64,000 nucleotides of DNA from Opitutales bacterium (lineage in GTDB: Bacteria; Verrucomicrobiota; Verrucomicrobiia; Opitutales; JAJFLR01), in the NCBI GenBank assembly GCA_021772565.1, contig JAJFLR010000054.1, forward strand, positions 1 to 64,000, written 5' to 3'. Shown here piece after piece: positions 36,782-46,203 of this stretch (its first letter is position 1; each line of letters begins with the position of its first letter). A program made the position numbers and the translations under genes. The notes under the pieces are model-generated. The model ran no database searches. It saw only the letters and a list, made by a program, of their open reading frames with translations, and was not told the origin of the DNA.

Positions 36782-37831
36782 TTATTTTTTCCATGGTAGT
36801 TCTATCCTTATGCCTCTCTTTTTATTGGTTGCTTTAACTTCTTCAATAACTTCATTTTGATGAGCATAAATAATTTCATCAATTACTTTGAGTTGAGTTC
36901 GAGCAATGTGTGATGAAGGCGAATTAGGTGCAACAGTTATAGCCTCATTATAAAATACACGAGCCGCTTTAGTATTATTGCGTTTATAAAAATAATAATC
37001 GCCGATTACCAATTTGCTTTTCGAAAAGACTTCTTTCATGTTTGCCAGCCCTTGTTCACTGACTGCAACCTTTTTACTTTCGGGATAGAGATATAGAAAA
37101 TCTTGAAAATAATTCATCGCCTCCGATGTTGAATCCTGATCGTAATCGGGCCCGTCAACAATGGAACTGAATGTTTCAGCCAATTTCAAATAGGCCTCTT
37201 CAACCAATTCATGTTCAGGATAAAAATCTATCAGACGATCAAGCGCGTCGATAGTCTCTATTGTTTTTTTGCGCTTTTTATTTGCTTCAGCGATATTGAT
37301 TAAAGATTTTGGAGCCAGTTCATGATAGGGTGCTGACTTAATAATATTTTCAAAAATTTCTATCGCCAATGCATAATCGTGATAATTAAAAAAGAATAGG
37401 AATTTTTTTGGATCCCCACTCATTGCTTCCAGTGCAATATCATTTTGCCTCTGAATTACAGAATTAAACTTATTAAAGTGTGGATATTTAGTTATGATTT
37501 CATTGTAAGCCTTATATGCTTTTTTCCACTGCTTTTTTTCAAAATAAATCTGACCTGCTTTAAAAAGTGCTTCTGGAGCATCGGGCGAATTCGGTTGTTT
37601 TTTTACTAGCTTTTTCAAGCTACGTACTGATTCTGTTTCGTTACTTTTCTTCGATGAATTCTTGGTAGAGTTTTTAATGTCAGATTCAATACTCTCTTGA
37701 ACTGCGTCTTTATTTTTGCCCAATTTAGGTAACCTGAAATTGACTTTAGCATCCCCAGTCAAATTACTGAATAAAATTACAGTAATCAAAATCAATACAG
37801 CTATAAAATTTTGTCCTTTTAACAGTGCCAT
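36782..37831 (-). CDS. BamD-like outer membrane assembly/TPR protein
   Basis: A 349-residue exported helical protein. After a signal-like N-terminus (about 5-25) and a polar linker rich in Lys and Ser, at least four TPR-type repeats follow: EALFKAGQIYFEKKQWKKAY, DYALAIEIFENIIKSAPYHE, EAYLKLAETFSS and YKRNNTKAARVFYNEAI. The spacing of an 'outer membrane protein assembly factor BamD' domain fits. A lipobox cysteine is not seen, so membrane anchoring as a lipoprotein is doubtful. The start (ATG 37831) overlaps the fabH stop by 13 bases; ATG 37852 is an alternative. Confidence 0.72.
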   Translation of the reverse strand: MALLKGQNFIAVLILITVILFSNLTGDAKVNFRLPKLGKNKDAVQESIESDIKNSTKNSSKKSNETESVRSLKKLVKKQPNSPDAPEALFKAGQIYFEKKQWKKAYKAYNEIITKYPHFNKFNSVIQRQNDIALEAMSGDPKKFLFFFNYHDYALAIEIFENIIKSAPYHELAPKSLINIAEANKKRKKTIETIDALDRLIDFYPEHELVEEAYLKLAETFSSIVDGPDYDQDSTSEAMNYFQDFLYLYPESKKVAVSEQGLANMKEVFSKSKLVIGDYYFYKRNNTKAARVFYNEAITVAPNSPSSHIARTQLKVIDEIIYAHQNEVIEEVKATNKKRGIRIELPWKK

Positions 37832-38811
37832 TTTAATAACGTTGAAGCCCATGTTAGACCTGCGCCAAATGCGATCATTAATACATAGTCTCCATTTTTA
37901 ATTTTGTTGTTATTCAGTGCTTCATCAAGTGCCAATGGAATTGATGCAGCAGATGTATTGCCATAACGATCTAAATTAACCGGAATACGTTCCATTGGTA
38001 TTTTCATTCTTGTAGAGAAAGATTCAATTATACGAATATTGGCTTGATGCGGAATAAAGCAAGAAATTTCGTCGGCATTCAGATTATACTCTCTGAGCAT
38101 GTCAATCGTGCTTTGCTCCATTACTTTGACAGCTGATTTAAATACTTCTTTGCCCAACATTTTCAAGTAGTGCTGCCTATCATTAATTGATTGTACTGAT
38201 GCCGGACACGTACTTCCGCCACCAGGCATATATAAAATTTTTGCATCATTACCATTTGCAGCTAACCGTGTTCCAATAATCCCAACATTCGCACAATCAG
38301 AAATACTCAAAACTGCAGCTCCGGCACCGTCACCAAACAATACACATGTTGATCGATCTTCCCAGTCGAGAATGCTGGATAATTTTTCTGCACCGATAAT
38401 CAACGCATTTTTATAATTTCCTGTTTTTAGCATACTACTGGCGATATCCAATATATATAAAAATCCTGAACATGCGGCTTCAACATCAAAACATGGAATC
38501 GGACTAATTCCTAACTGTTTTTGAACAAGACAGGCAGTTGAGGGAAAAGGCATATCTGGAGTAATCGTCGCTACGATTATCATATCAATATCCTGCGCTG
38601 TTAATCCGGCATTTTTAATTGCTTTCTCAGCAGCTTTAGTTGCCATATCTGAGCAACTCTCATTATCTGCTGCAATACGTCTCTCTTTAATTCCGGTACG
38701 AGATTGAATCCACTCATCCGATGTATCGACCATATGTGCTAAATCGCTATTAGTTAATACTCTATCAGGTGTGTAGGCTCCTATTCCTTTTATAATTATG
38801 GATGAATCCAT
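37819..38811 (-). CDS. fabH: 3-oxoacyl-ACP synthase III
   Basis: A 330-residue condensing enzyme that starts fatty acid synthesis from acetyl-CoA and malonyl-ACP. Catalytic Cys is in CFDVEAACSGFLY (near residue 114), His in ISCFIPHQANIR and Asn in YGNTSAASIPLAL. N-terminal GIGAYTPDRVLTN and SRTGIKERR are typical. I take the ATG at 38811, which gives the standard N-terminus; the frame is open to 38889. Usually found with plsX and rpmF, here instead followed by the BamD-like gene, with which it overlaps. Confidence 0.95.
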   Translation of the reverse strand: MDSSIIIKGIGAYTPDRVLTNSDLAHMVDTSDEWIQSRTGIKERRIAADNESCSDMATKAAEKAIKNAGLTAQDIDMIIVATITPDMPFPSTACLVQKQLGISPIPCFDVEAACSGFLYILDIASSMLKTGNYKNALIIGAEKLSSILDWEDRSTCVLFGDGAGAAVLSISDCANVGIIGTRLAANGNDAKILYMPGGGSTCPASVQSINDRQHYLKMLGKEVFKSAVKVMEQSTIDMLREYNLNADEISCFIPHQANIRIIESFSTRMKIPMERIPVNLDRYGNTSAASIPLALDEALNNNKIKNGDYVLMIAFGAGLTWASTLLKWHC

Positions 38812-39022
38812 AGCTGTGTTCATAGATATCATGACTGAAACTTTGATAAATTTCTCACGAGATAGAACGGAAAAAAGTCGGGTAGTCAAGGGTGTAGAAT
38901 TATTAACACCTGAAATAGATTGTATATCCTATTTCGCTGCCCATAAATTATTTTGCTATAAAATCTTTCTATCAATAAAATATTTTTTATAGCTGACCAA
39001 ATAGACTAAAGAATTTTTTAAC

Positions 39023-40798
39023 ATGTATTACGGTAAAAGAAGTATAGACTACTGGATACTAGGGTTTTTAACAGGTGTCATAGTTTTAGCCTTATACCCG
39101 GTATTATTCAACGGGTTTGTCTGGGATGATTCAGGAAATATTGAAAACAACCTCAAATTCCGTGGTCTGACACTTACCCACATGAAATGGATGTTCTCAA
39201 CATTTTATTGGGGTCATTATCAACCATTTGCCTGGTTATCATTTGCATTTGATAATTCTATCTGGGGCATGAATCCTTTTGGCTATCACCTGACTAATTT
39301 GTTAATTCATATATTAAATTCAATCGTATTTTATTTTTTTATAAAATTAATTTTGATAAAAATATTTTTCGACATCTCGACATCTACAAAAAAAGAAATT
39401 CCTAATATCAAATTTCAAATCACCTGTCTCATCGGTACATTATTTTTTGCTATCAATCCGATGCGGGTTGAAACAGTTGCCTGGGTAACAGAAAGAAGAG
39501 ATGTATTGTCGGGTCTGTTTTTTATCCTGACGCTTTATACTTATCTGAAGTATCACATTGATGAAAAAAAGAACGAACTCATTCGTCGGTTATCACTTTT
39601 ATTTTTTGTCTGCTCACTCTTTTCAAAAGTGTGGGGAATCGTTATTCCTGCAGTACTGCTAATTTTAGATTACTACCCATTGAAGAGATATGAATGTGAA
39701 CAAAAATCTTCCAAAAAAATTTTAAAACTGTTTATCGAAAAATTACCTTACATCTTACTCTGTGGAATATTTTTGTTGCTGACAATTCTGTCACAAAAAG
39801 TTTACGGAATGAAAATTTCTGCAGGACACAATTTTATCGAGCGCACAATTCAGTCGGGCTACGGGCTCGTTATGTATCCGCTAAAAACAATCTTTCCAAT
39901 AAATTTATCTCCACTTTATTTACTGCATCATAACTTTAATGCATTTCAAATTAAATATCTGGCCGGATTTTTAATTTCAGTAATATTGACCTTATTTATT
40001 TTATTTAAATCTCGTCGGTGGCCTGCCGTTTTTGCCATCTGGTTCAGTTACGGAGCAATAATTTTTCCAATGCTCGGATTTGCTCAAGGGGGTGAACAAA
40101 TAATCGCCGATCGATACAGTTATCTTTCCTGTTTGCCATTTGCTATAACAATTTCAGCACTCAGTTTTTTATTTTTAAAAATTGAAAGTAAGAAATTTTC
40201 TTCAACAAAAATTTTAGGCGTTATTTCATTAACAGTTTTACTTTGGTTCATAACTCGGACAAATATTCAATCCAGAATTTGGAAGAACACATTTACTCTC
40301 TGGAGTCATGCAATTACAATAGATCCGGAAAATTATACGGCCTACAATAATCGTGGCACTTTTTTTGCTGAAATAGGAAATCCGAATTTTGCACTCTCTG
40401 ATTATAATAATGCGATTCGTTTTTTTCCAAATAATGAAGACGCTTATTTTAATCGTGCAAGTTTATACGACTCATTAAAAAAATTTGATCGGGCATTATC
40501 AGATTACAATTCTGTCATTAGAATCGACCCTGAATTTGCTGAAGCCTATTTAAATCGGGGAAATATAAAGCTGAGCCTGGGAAACAAAATGGCGGCTATT
40601 AAAGATTACACAGAAGCAATTCAGGTAAATCCGAAATATACCATGGCGTACTACAATCGTGGTGTTCTGCGTCATCAAACTGGAGATGAAAAAGGGGCCA
40701 TTGAAGATTTCAAAAAAGCGATGGAAACCGCTCCACCTGATTGGCCACAAAAAAATAATGTTTTAAAATTTTTGAAGGCACAGGAGAAAAAAAGGTAG
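39023..40798 (+). CDS. PMT-like multispanning membrane protein with C-terminal TPRs
   Basis: A 591-residue protein. Residues 1-410 contain about ten membrane spans with phrases typical of the GT-C glycosyltransferase-like group: FNGFVWDDSGNIENN near 30, MKWMFSTFYWGHYQPFAWLS, NPFGYHLTNLLIHILNS, and RVETVAWVTERRDVLSGLFF. Residues about 430-580 carry four TPRs (YNNRGTFFAEIGN, YFNRASLYDSLKKFDRALSD, YLNRGNIKLSLGNK, YYNRGVLRHQTGDEKGAIED). The WDD motif in the first loop is the probable catalytic acidic pair. Family members are common in Verrucomicrobiota and Planctomycetota with unproved substrate. It is preceded by about 210 bases without features. Confidence 0.82.
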   Translation: MYYGKRSIDYWILGFLTGVIVLALYPVLFNGFVWDDSGNIENNLKFRGLTLTHMKWMFSTFYWGHYQPFAWLSFAFDNSIWGMNPFGYHLTNLLIHILNSIVFYFFIKLILIKIFFDISTSTKKEIPNIKFQITCLIGTLFFAINPMRVETVAWVTERRDVLSGLFFILTLYTYLKYHIDEKKNELIRRLSLLFFVCSLFSKVWGIVIPAVLLILDYYPLKRYECEQKSSKKILKLFIEKLPYILLCGIFLLLTILSQKVYGMKISAGHNFIERTIQSGYGLVMYPLKTIFPINLSPLYLLHHNFNAFQIKYLAGFLISVILTLFILFKSRRWPAVFAIWFSYGAIIFPMLGFAQGGEQIIADRYSYLSCLPFAITISALSFLFLKIESKKFSSTKILGVISLTVLLWFITRTNIQSRIWKNTFTLWSHAITIDPENYTAYNNRGTFFAEIGNPNFALSDYNNAIRFFPNNEDAYFNRASLYDSLKKFDRALSDYNSVIRIDPEFAEAYLNRGNIKLSLGNKMAAIKDYTEAIQVNPKYTMAYYNRGVLRHQTGDEKGAIEDFKKAMETAPPDWPQKNNVLKFLKAQEKKR

Positions 40799-40851
40799 GG
40801 ACGTCTGTCCTTGGTCGTCCGTCTTACGATTTCACATCACTGGCAACACGG

Positions 40852-40915
40852 TTATCAGTATCGCTATCAATTTTTTTTCGAATGCGGAATATGATACCGA
40901 TAGCGATACTGATAA
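40852..40915. repeat. 17-bp inverted repeat, GATANC-type
   Basis: Positions 40852-40868 and 40899-40915 are exact reverse complements built of degenerate hexamers (gataccgatagcgatactgat). The loop is 30 bases. It is similar in spirit to the hexamer-based inverted repeat at 1-60. It lies in the 313-base gap after the PMT/TPR gene. Confidence 0.75.
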
Positions 40916-40956
40916 AAAACCCCATATTAATTTATCGTTAATTTTCTATTCCATAT

Positions 40957-41052
40957 TGTCATTGCCAGCTCATGATAATGAGTGTGGCAATCAATGTAGA
41001 TTTATAAAAGAGTCATAGATCGCCGTGTCATTTCATTGCTCCCGATGACAAT
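40957..41052. repeat. Dispersed intergenic repeat, copy 2 (degenerate)
   Basis: Contains attgtcattgccagctcatg, gagtgtggcaatcaatg and gtcatagatcgccgtgtcat, followed by attgctcccgatgacaat. The words match the copies at 28494-28638 and 52949-53040. The copy is degenerate and internally rearranged. The start of the menF gene lies 60 bases further on. Confidence 0.6.
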
Positions 41053-41111
41053 CGTAAATTAAATTAAAAAATTTCGTGCATTTTCCGCAAACAGACATTT
41101 TATAATAAATC

Positions 41112-42527
41112 GTGCAAATTATTCCGACAGATCAATATAAAGAAAAAAACTTTGAATCACTCATCGAATTTTTAAAATATTGTCGCGAGCAGGCGCTCAA
41201 AGATAACCATTTTAAGATCGCCAGCATTTCACTTGAAGTAAAACATATCGATCCATTAGCAGTACTCGAGTCAATCTATGAACCTGAAGAACTGCATTTT
41301 TATTTGGAAAACCCTAAGCGTGATGAAGCAATTGCCGGCGCAGAATCAGTCGTTGAAAAAAAATGTGATGGTTCTAATCGATTTAAAACAATTAAAGAGT
41401 TCTCCAATGAAATTTTGGCAAACAGTATTGCGACTGGAGATTTAGAATTACCATTTAGTGGACCTCATTTTTTTTGTGGCTTCACATTTTTTGATAATAT
41501 ATCAGAAAATTCTCCTTACCCACCTGCATTAGTTTTTTTACCTCGATGGCAAGTTTCACGATCGAAAGGAACCTACTGCGCTGTTGCTAATGTTCGGATT
41601 GAGCCGACTTCAGATTTGAAAATCATTGCCCAAAAAGTTTGGAGTGCGCACGCAAAATTTTCTTCATTTAAATACACACAGCCTGAAGTTTCCAATAATA
41701 TTACAGATGAGATTTCATATAATAATCTTTTTGATGAAGAATTTTTAAATTCAGTTGCAACAGCTTTAACTAAAATTGAAAAAGGCAATTATTCAAAAAT
41801 AGTTTTATCTCGAGCAATAAATATTACAAAAAATTCCTCCTTTAATCCACTTGAGACACTCAATAGTATGCGAAATATTTATCCGGCTTGCTACTCCTTT
41901 TCATTGGCTAACGGAAATTCTAAAAGTTTTATCGGTGCAACACCCGAACGCTTATTAAAGGTTAAAAAAAATATTTTATACACTGAAGCAGTCGCTGGTT
42001 CTGAGAAACGCGGCAAAAGCGTCAGCGAAGATGCAAAGCTGGCGACAGAGTTGTTAAGTAGCAGGAAAAATTTAAATGAACATCAATTGGTAATTGATTC
42101 AATTCAACGCCGCTTAAACTCAATTGGTATTGATGCAGAGATTGAAAAAAATCCAAAACTGATCCAACTCTCAAATGTTCAACATTTGCTTACACCTATT
42201 TCATCAAAAATTAAAAACAGCCAACACTTAATAGATATTTTAGGCGTCTTACATCCGACACCGGCAGTCGGCGGCACACCGAGGGATGCAGCATTAGATG
42301 ATATAAAAATGCTGGAGAAATTTGATCGCGGACTCTTTGCCGGAGCCATTGGCTGGTTTGATTATAGACGTGAAGGAGAATTCGTTGTCGCCATAAGATC
42401 GGCATTAATTGAAGGCAAAAATGCAACAGCTTACGCTGGCGCCGGAATTATCAAAGGCAGCAATCCCGAGAAAGAAAAACAGGAAACAGATTTAAAATTT
42501 AAAGCGATCTTGAATGCATTAAAGTAA
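41112..42527 (+). CDS. menF: Isochorismate synthase (menaquinone pathway)
   Basis: A 471-residue chorismate-utilising enzyme making isochorismate, first step to menaquinone (or a siderophore). Conserved blocks are KIVLSRAINI, FIGATPERLLKV, EAVAGSEKRG, HPTPAVGGTPRDAAL and YAGAGIIKGSNPEKE with the final ETDLKFKAIL. The lysine in YSKIVLSRA is the general base that activates water. It starts with GTG. No other men gene is adjacent; with the cytochrome oxidase genes at the right end, a quinone role is the natural reading. A PabB or TrpE identity is unlikely given the EAVAGS and HPTPAVGG blocks. Confidence 0.88.
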   Translation: MQIIPTDQYKEKNFESLIEFLKYCREQALKDNHFKIASISLEVKHIDPLAVLESIYEPEELHFYLENPKRDEAIAGAESVVEKKCDGSNRFKTIKEFSNEILANSIATGDLELPFSGPHFFCGFTFFDNISENSPYPPALVFLPRWQVSRSKGTYCAVANVRIEPTSDLKIIAQKVWSAHAKFSSFKYTQPEVSNNITDEISYNNLFDEEFLNSVATALTKIEKGNYSKIVLSRAINITKNSSFNPLETLNSMRNIYPACYSFSLANGNSKSFIGATPERLLKVKKNILYTEAVAGSEKRGKSVSEDAKLATELLSSRKNLNEHQLVIDSIQRRLNSIGIDAEIEKNPKLIQLSNVQHLLTPISSKIKNSQHLIDILGVLHPTPAVGGTPRDAALDDIKMLEKFDRGLFAGAIGWFDYRREGEFVVAIRSALIEGKNATAYAGAGIIKGSNPEKEKQETDLKFKAILNALK

Positions 42528-42540
42528 GAGTAAACTAGTA

Positions 42541-42590
42541 GCTGGTAGGGCCTTCGCTTGCGAAGAGCCTTTTGTAGGTTGTAGCTTGTA
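42541..42590. repeat. Hairpin repeat with gtaggttgtag tail
   Basis: CTTCGC-TT-GCGAAG (42552-42565) forms a 6-bp hairpin, followed by cttttgtaggttgtagcttg. The tail matches the terminal inverted repeat of the element at 44591 (ttttaggttgtaggt). A further word, atactcgcgcc, recurs at 42658 and 44579. It is a partial copy of the same element family, directly downstream of menF and of the broken phosphodiesterase gene. Confidence 0.55.
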
Positions 42591-42694
42591 AATATTCAGA
42601 TAGACGCTCTCATACATTTTTGGTGCGTTATTTATGTACTGACTTCTCAGAGCTTATACTCGCGCCCAAATTTCCAATTTTGAATTTCTTCCCC

Positions 42695-44516
42695 CTACTT
42701 CTTCTGCCGATGCAGACTCGGATCGACCACTGCAGCCATGGCATTTTCATCCATCGTTCCACCAAAAAATTTATTTACTCTAGCTGCACACTCTTGTGGA
42801 TTCTCAACCGTTAATTTATGACTAACAAATAGCGCGTCCACCTTCGGATGATTTTCCAGAATGGCTTTTTCCAATTCGTAATAACCGCGCGGATTATCTT
42901 CATCAGCTTCACGCTGACCATCGGTCAGTGGCTCAATACCTCCTGCTGCCAACATTTGCATCATCATCGATGTCCCTGATCTGGGTAATCCTGAGACAAT
43001 TGTTATCACTTCTTTGGTATCTAAATCACGAGCGACAACTTCCTCTTTAAATTTTTGCATTGCTTCTTCAGATGCTTTACCAAGCTCTTCTTCAAACTCA
43101 GTGATATCCTGATTTTGCGGCAATGTGGTAACCTCCGGTAAACCTCTGCCTTTACGCACCTGCACGATATTTTTTCGGGCCAGTTTGGCCAGTTTGATAT
43201 GCTGCTCAGCTTTATCAAATTCTTTCAGGCGATTTTTATAAATGTAGGCTAACCGTTTATGGGCTTCAGCATGATTCGGACTTTGCATGACAGCAACCTG
43301 CAAAGCTTTTTCAGAATACTCTTTTTTATTTTCTAAAATTTTATCAAACGTCACACGCATTTTGTCAGTAAGTTCGAGTGCTTGTTGGCATTGATAAAGT
43401 TGTATGCCAAAACGGTGTTCCTCCGGCCATTTTTGCCATAGTTCTTCAAAAATTGGTATGGCATTGAGGTAACGACCGGCATCGATATACGATCGAGCCA
43501 AATTGTATTTTAATTCGCGCACATCTTGTTCAACCGCTTTTTCCTTATTTTCATCCGGCTCTTCAATATAGCCGAGAGCCACCAGTTGGTCGATCGCCTC
43601 TTTTGCTTCAATCGGATCGAGCTTTTTATCCGGTGGGTGCATACCATCCTCGCCCGCAACATCGTCCCAACTCGGTATAGTTTCAATTTTTTGTGGTTCT
43701 TCAAAAGCCGTTGAGATAACTTTGCCGTCAAAATCCTGGCCAACAGCCAAACCAAAAAGGTGCAGGATTGTCGGAGCCAGGTCGAGTAAGTTGGTACCAT
43801 AGACCCGTTCGTCTTTTTTAATACCGGGTCCTTTCATCGCAAAAATTCCATAGTGCCGATGTTCTTCAGCCGGTCCAGCCGGTTCCATTGGGATGTGTTG
43901 CGGGCGCAAATGATCGGGGTGAAATCCATGATCTGAATTTAAAATTATAGTAGTATCCTCACCAGCCAGAGTTAACAATGCTCCCAACATCAAATCGTGG
44001 TAACGATAGCCGGCCTCAGTTACCCCTTTGTACATTTCAAAATCTTCCTCTTTGACCCACGGACTGCGCGGCGGATGGTAACGCATAAAGCCGTGACCAA
44101 AGTGATCGATAGCATCGTAATAAATCGCCATGTAATCCCACGGTTCGAGTTGCATAAGAGCAGTTCCGGCAGCATGGATAGTTGTGCAATCGGCAATAAT
44201 TTTTGCCAGACTTACCAAACGTTTGTCCTTTTCCTGATCGACATCAGCAGCATTCGGCACAAATGGCAAAATATGTTCCTGGTCGAGTTCCGCCGGGTGC
44301 AGACGCAGTTTAGCCAAATTATCAGATAGTTCAGCCGGTGGCAATCGATGTCCACAACATTGGAGACAAAACCGGGTAGAGCGTGGCGATATTACCGATG
44401 ACGCCCTCGTTGATAAATTTTTCCAGATTGGGCATTTTACCCTCATCGATCAAAGGATTAATCACTCGCCAATCGGCGGCATCCCAGCCTATATGTAAAA
44501 CTTTTTGTTTAGCCAT
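42695..44516 (-). pseudogene. Broken phosphodiesterase-TPR-sulfotransferase gene
   Basis: Frame 1 (44516-44331) encodes the start of a type I phosphodiesterase/nucleotide pyrophosphatase-like enzyme: [11 protein letters not shown] and [11 protein letters not shown] with nucleophile Thr56. It then hits a stop at 44331. Frame 2 (from about 44345 to 42695) continues the same protein: HPAELDQEHILPFVP, IYYDAIDHFGHGFM, NSDHGFHPDHLRP, TPR-like repeats, and a P-loop sulfotransferase start ITIVSGLPRSGTSMMMQML. About 70-90 residues are missing at the junction, where TTGCCACCGG may be a deletion micro-homology. A second gap is likely after GYYELEKA: the central sulfotransferase part seen in relatives is absent although the frame is kept. 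Deletion sizes are inferred from family recall. Confidence 0.8.
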
Positions 44517-44590
44517 AGAAAATTTCTATGCTAAAAATTTATTGTAAGGTAAATAAAATAATTTGGTTGGCAGAGAAATATACTCGCGCC

Positions 44591-44944
44591 TTTTAGGTTG
44601 TAGGTGGTAAAAGATAGGTAGTAGCTTGTAGGTAGTAGGTTGTAGGAATTGCGAAAGACGGTAATGATTCCCCGAAGCGTAGCTTCTTTGGAGTGCGGTG
44701 TTTTAACACCGCTTTTTGACGATACGGGTTACATTTCTGAAAATATCAAAGATGTTTTTGAAATCTACGACACTTTCAATTCGTTCGAAAAGCGGCGCCA
44801 AGTCGCCGCACTCCAAAGAGGTTTTCGCCTCAAAGATTTTCCCACAAGTCATTATTGAATTTCTACTTACTCAAAAGTATTATACTGAATGTAAGATATC
44901 TCCATTTCACTCCCAATACAGTATTTACAACCTACAACCTAAAA
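44591..44944. mobile_element. MITE-like element with 15-bp terminal inverted repeats, copy A
   Basis: ttttaggttgtaggt (44591-44605) is exactly inverted at 44930-44944. Between them lie hairpins gaagcgtagcttc, ggtgttttaacacc, gcggcgccaagtcgccgc and gaggttttcgcctc. The central part (about 44651-44880) is repeated in the same direction at 45743-45975. No transposase is encoded. The element ends 8 bases before the stop of the PIN-domain gene. It fills most of the 435-base gap between the broken phosphodiesterase gene and the VapC-like gene. No target duplication was recognised. Confidence 0.65.
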
Positions 44945-44951
44945 AGAGTCA

Positions 44952-45374
44952 CTAAAAGTGATCAAACGGATTAACGACAACTACGCCTTCATATGACTGG
45001 CCTGCATTCAAATCTTCAGTCAATAATTTTTTCACTTCTGCCTTGTGGGCAGCTGCAATTATTAGTGCATCCCATAGCGAAATATGATACTGATCAACAA
45101 TCTCAAGAGCATGGGTATAAAGTTGTGTTGTGCCATTGATTATTTTCCAATAGAGAAGAGGCTGAACTGCTTTACGAATGTTTTGCGTAGTGAAGCCACG
45201 TCGAAGAAGTTGATGTGAAAATTCTTGAAGAACCTGCACACTGATTACGGCAGCCTTATCTTGTTGAAAATAAGGTTTCAAGTATTCTCGAGCACGTTTT
45301 TGCTTTTCTGGCTCACGTTGATCGTAAGCGTATAAAAACAGATTGGTGTCAATGAAGATGTCGGCGTATTCCAT
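44952..45374 (-). CDS. PIN-domain toxin, VapC-like
   Basis: A 140-residue ribonuclease-like toxin. PIN domain acidic residues are seen in FIDTNLFLYAYDQREPEK (Asp9), SVQVLQEFSHQL (Glu near 54), SLWDALIIAAAH (Asp near 102) and the late LLTEDLNAG (Asp near 119). All four positions of the active site appear intact. It overlaps nothing but follows the antitoxin gene by 3 bases, the usual operon. The module is flanked by the two repeat elements at 44591 and 45740. Confidence 0.87.
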   Translation of the reverse strand: MEYADIFIDTNLFLYAYDQREPEKQKRAREYLKPYFQQDKAAVISVQVLQEFSHQLLRRGFTTQNIRKAVQPLLYWKIINGTTQLYTHALEIVDQYHISLWDALIIAAAHKAEVKKLLTEDLNAGQSYEGVVVVNPFDHF

Positions 45375-45377
45375 CTG

Positions 45378-45620
45378 TTATTTGTGATTTCCACGACCAT
45401 AGAGTTCATCTCGGACAAAGTCTTCTGAGGCACCAGGCAGCCCTTCCTGCATCAATGCCCAAGCTTGATCCTGTGCTTTTCGATAGTCAGCATTGTCCAT
45501 ATTTTCAAGCTGTTTTTCCAATAATTCAGCGACAATCGCTGAAAGTGATTTTCCTTCATCAACTGCAAAATGCTTGGCGCGTTTGCCAAGTTCATCAGAA
45601 ATTCTAAGTGTAATATTCAT
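45378..45620 (-). CDS. Antitoxin of the VapC-like pair (RHH-type)
   Basis: An 80-residue protein beginning MNITLRISDELGKRAKHFA, which is a ribbon-helix-helix N-terminus. A helix with KSLSAIVAELLEKQLEN follows, then an acidic tail that should clamp the toxin. It is the first gene of the pair and the likely autorepressor. Its upstream 583 bases up to 46203 contain copy B of the repeat element. Confidence 0.8.
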   Translation of the reverse strand: MNITLRISDELGKRAKHFAVDEGKSLSAIVAELLEKQLENMDNADYRKAQDQAWALMQEGLPGASEDFVRDELYGRGNHK

Positions 45621-45739
45621 AGTAAAATTTTTAAATTAATTTATGTTTGCACACAACATAAAAGTATAAGATAGCGTGCAGCACGCAAATTAAATATATT
45701 TATCCTGATATTTACTTTTGTAAAGAAGAAGTTCTAGGG

Positions 45740-46057
45740 ATAGCCGAAAGACGTTTAATGATTCCCTGAAGCGTAGCTTCTTTGGAGTGCGGTGCTTCAG
45801 CACCGCTTTTTGACGTTACGGTTTACTCTTCTCTAAATTTCAAAGTTGTATTTCGAATCCAACGACTTAATCATTTCGAAATTATAGTGGCGACAAGTCG
45901 CCGTAGTTCAAAGAGGTTGAAGTCTCAAAGATATTTGCCACAAGAATTGAGACAATTTCTACTTACTCAACATTATTATTCTGAATTTTCTGAATTCTAA
46001 ATGTAAGATGTCGTCATTTCATTATCCAATACCGTAACGTACAACCTACCACCTAAA
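45740..46057. mobile_element. MITE-like element, copy B
   Basis: Same order of signals as copy A: gccgaaagacg, gattccctgaagcgtagctt, a cggtgcttcagcaccg hairpin, tggcgacaagtcgcc, tttctacttactcaa and finally acaacctaccacctaaaa. It is direct relative to copy A with about 70-80 percent visual identity over the core. The left end has lost the ttttaggttgtagg word. After the right end comes cgtctttggtgcgaga, which is roughly the inverse of tactcgcgcc at the left of copy A. The rest of the gap (45621-45739 and 46058-46203) shows no gene. Confidence 0.6.
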
Positions 46058-46203
46058 AAACGTCTTTGGTGCGAGATAAAATACCTATCTCTCAATCAGT
46101 GTTCTATAACTTTCTGAATTACTAATTAAATTTAGACTGTATAAATATTGCATGCTTCAGTTGACAGCAAAGTTGTCGATTATTAGTTTTCACATTTTTA
46201 AAA

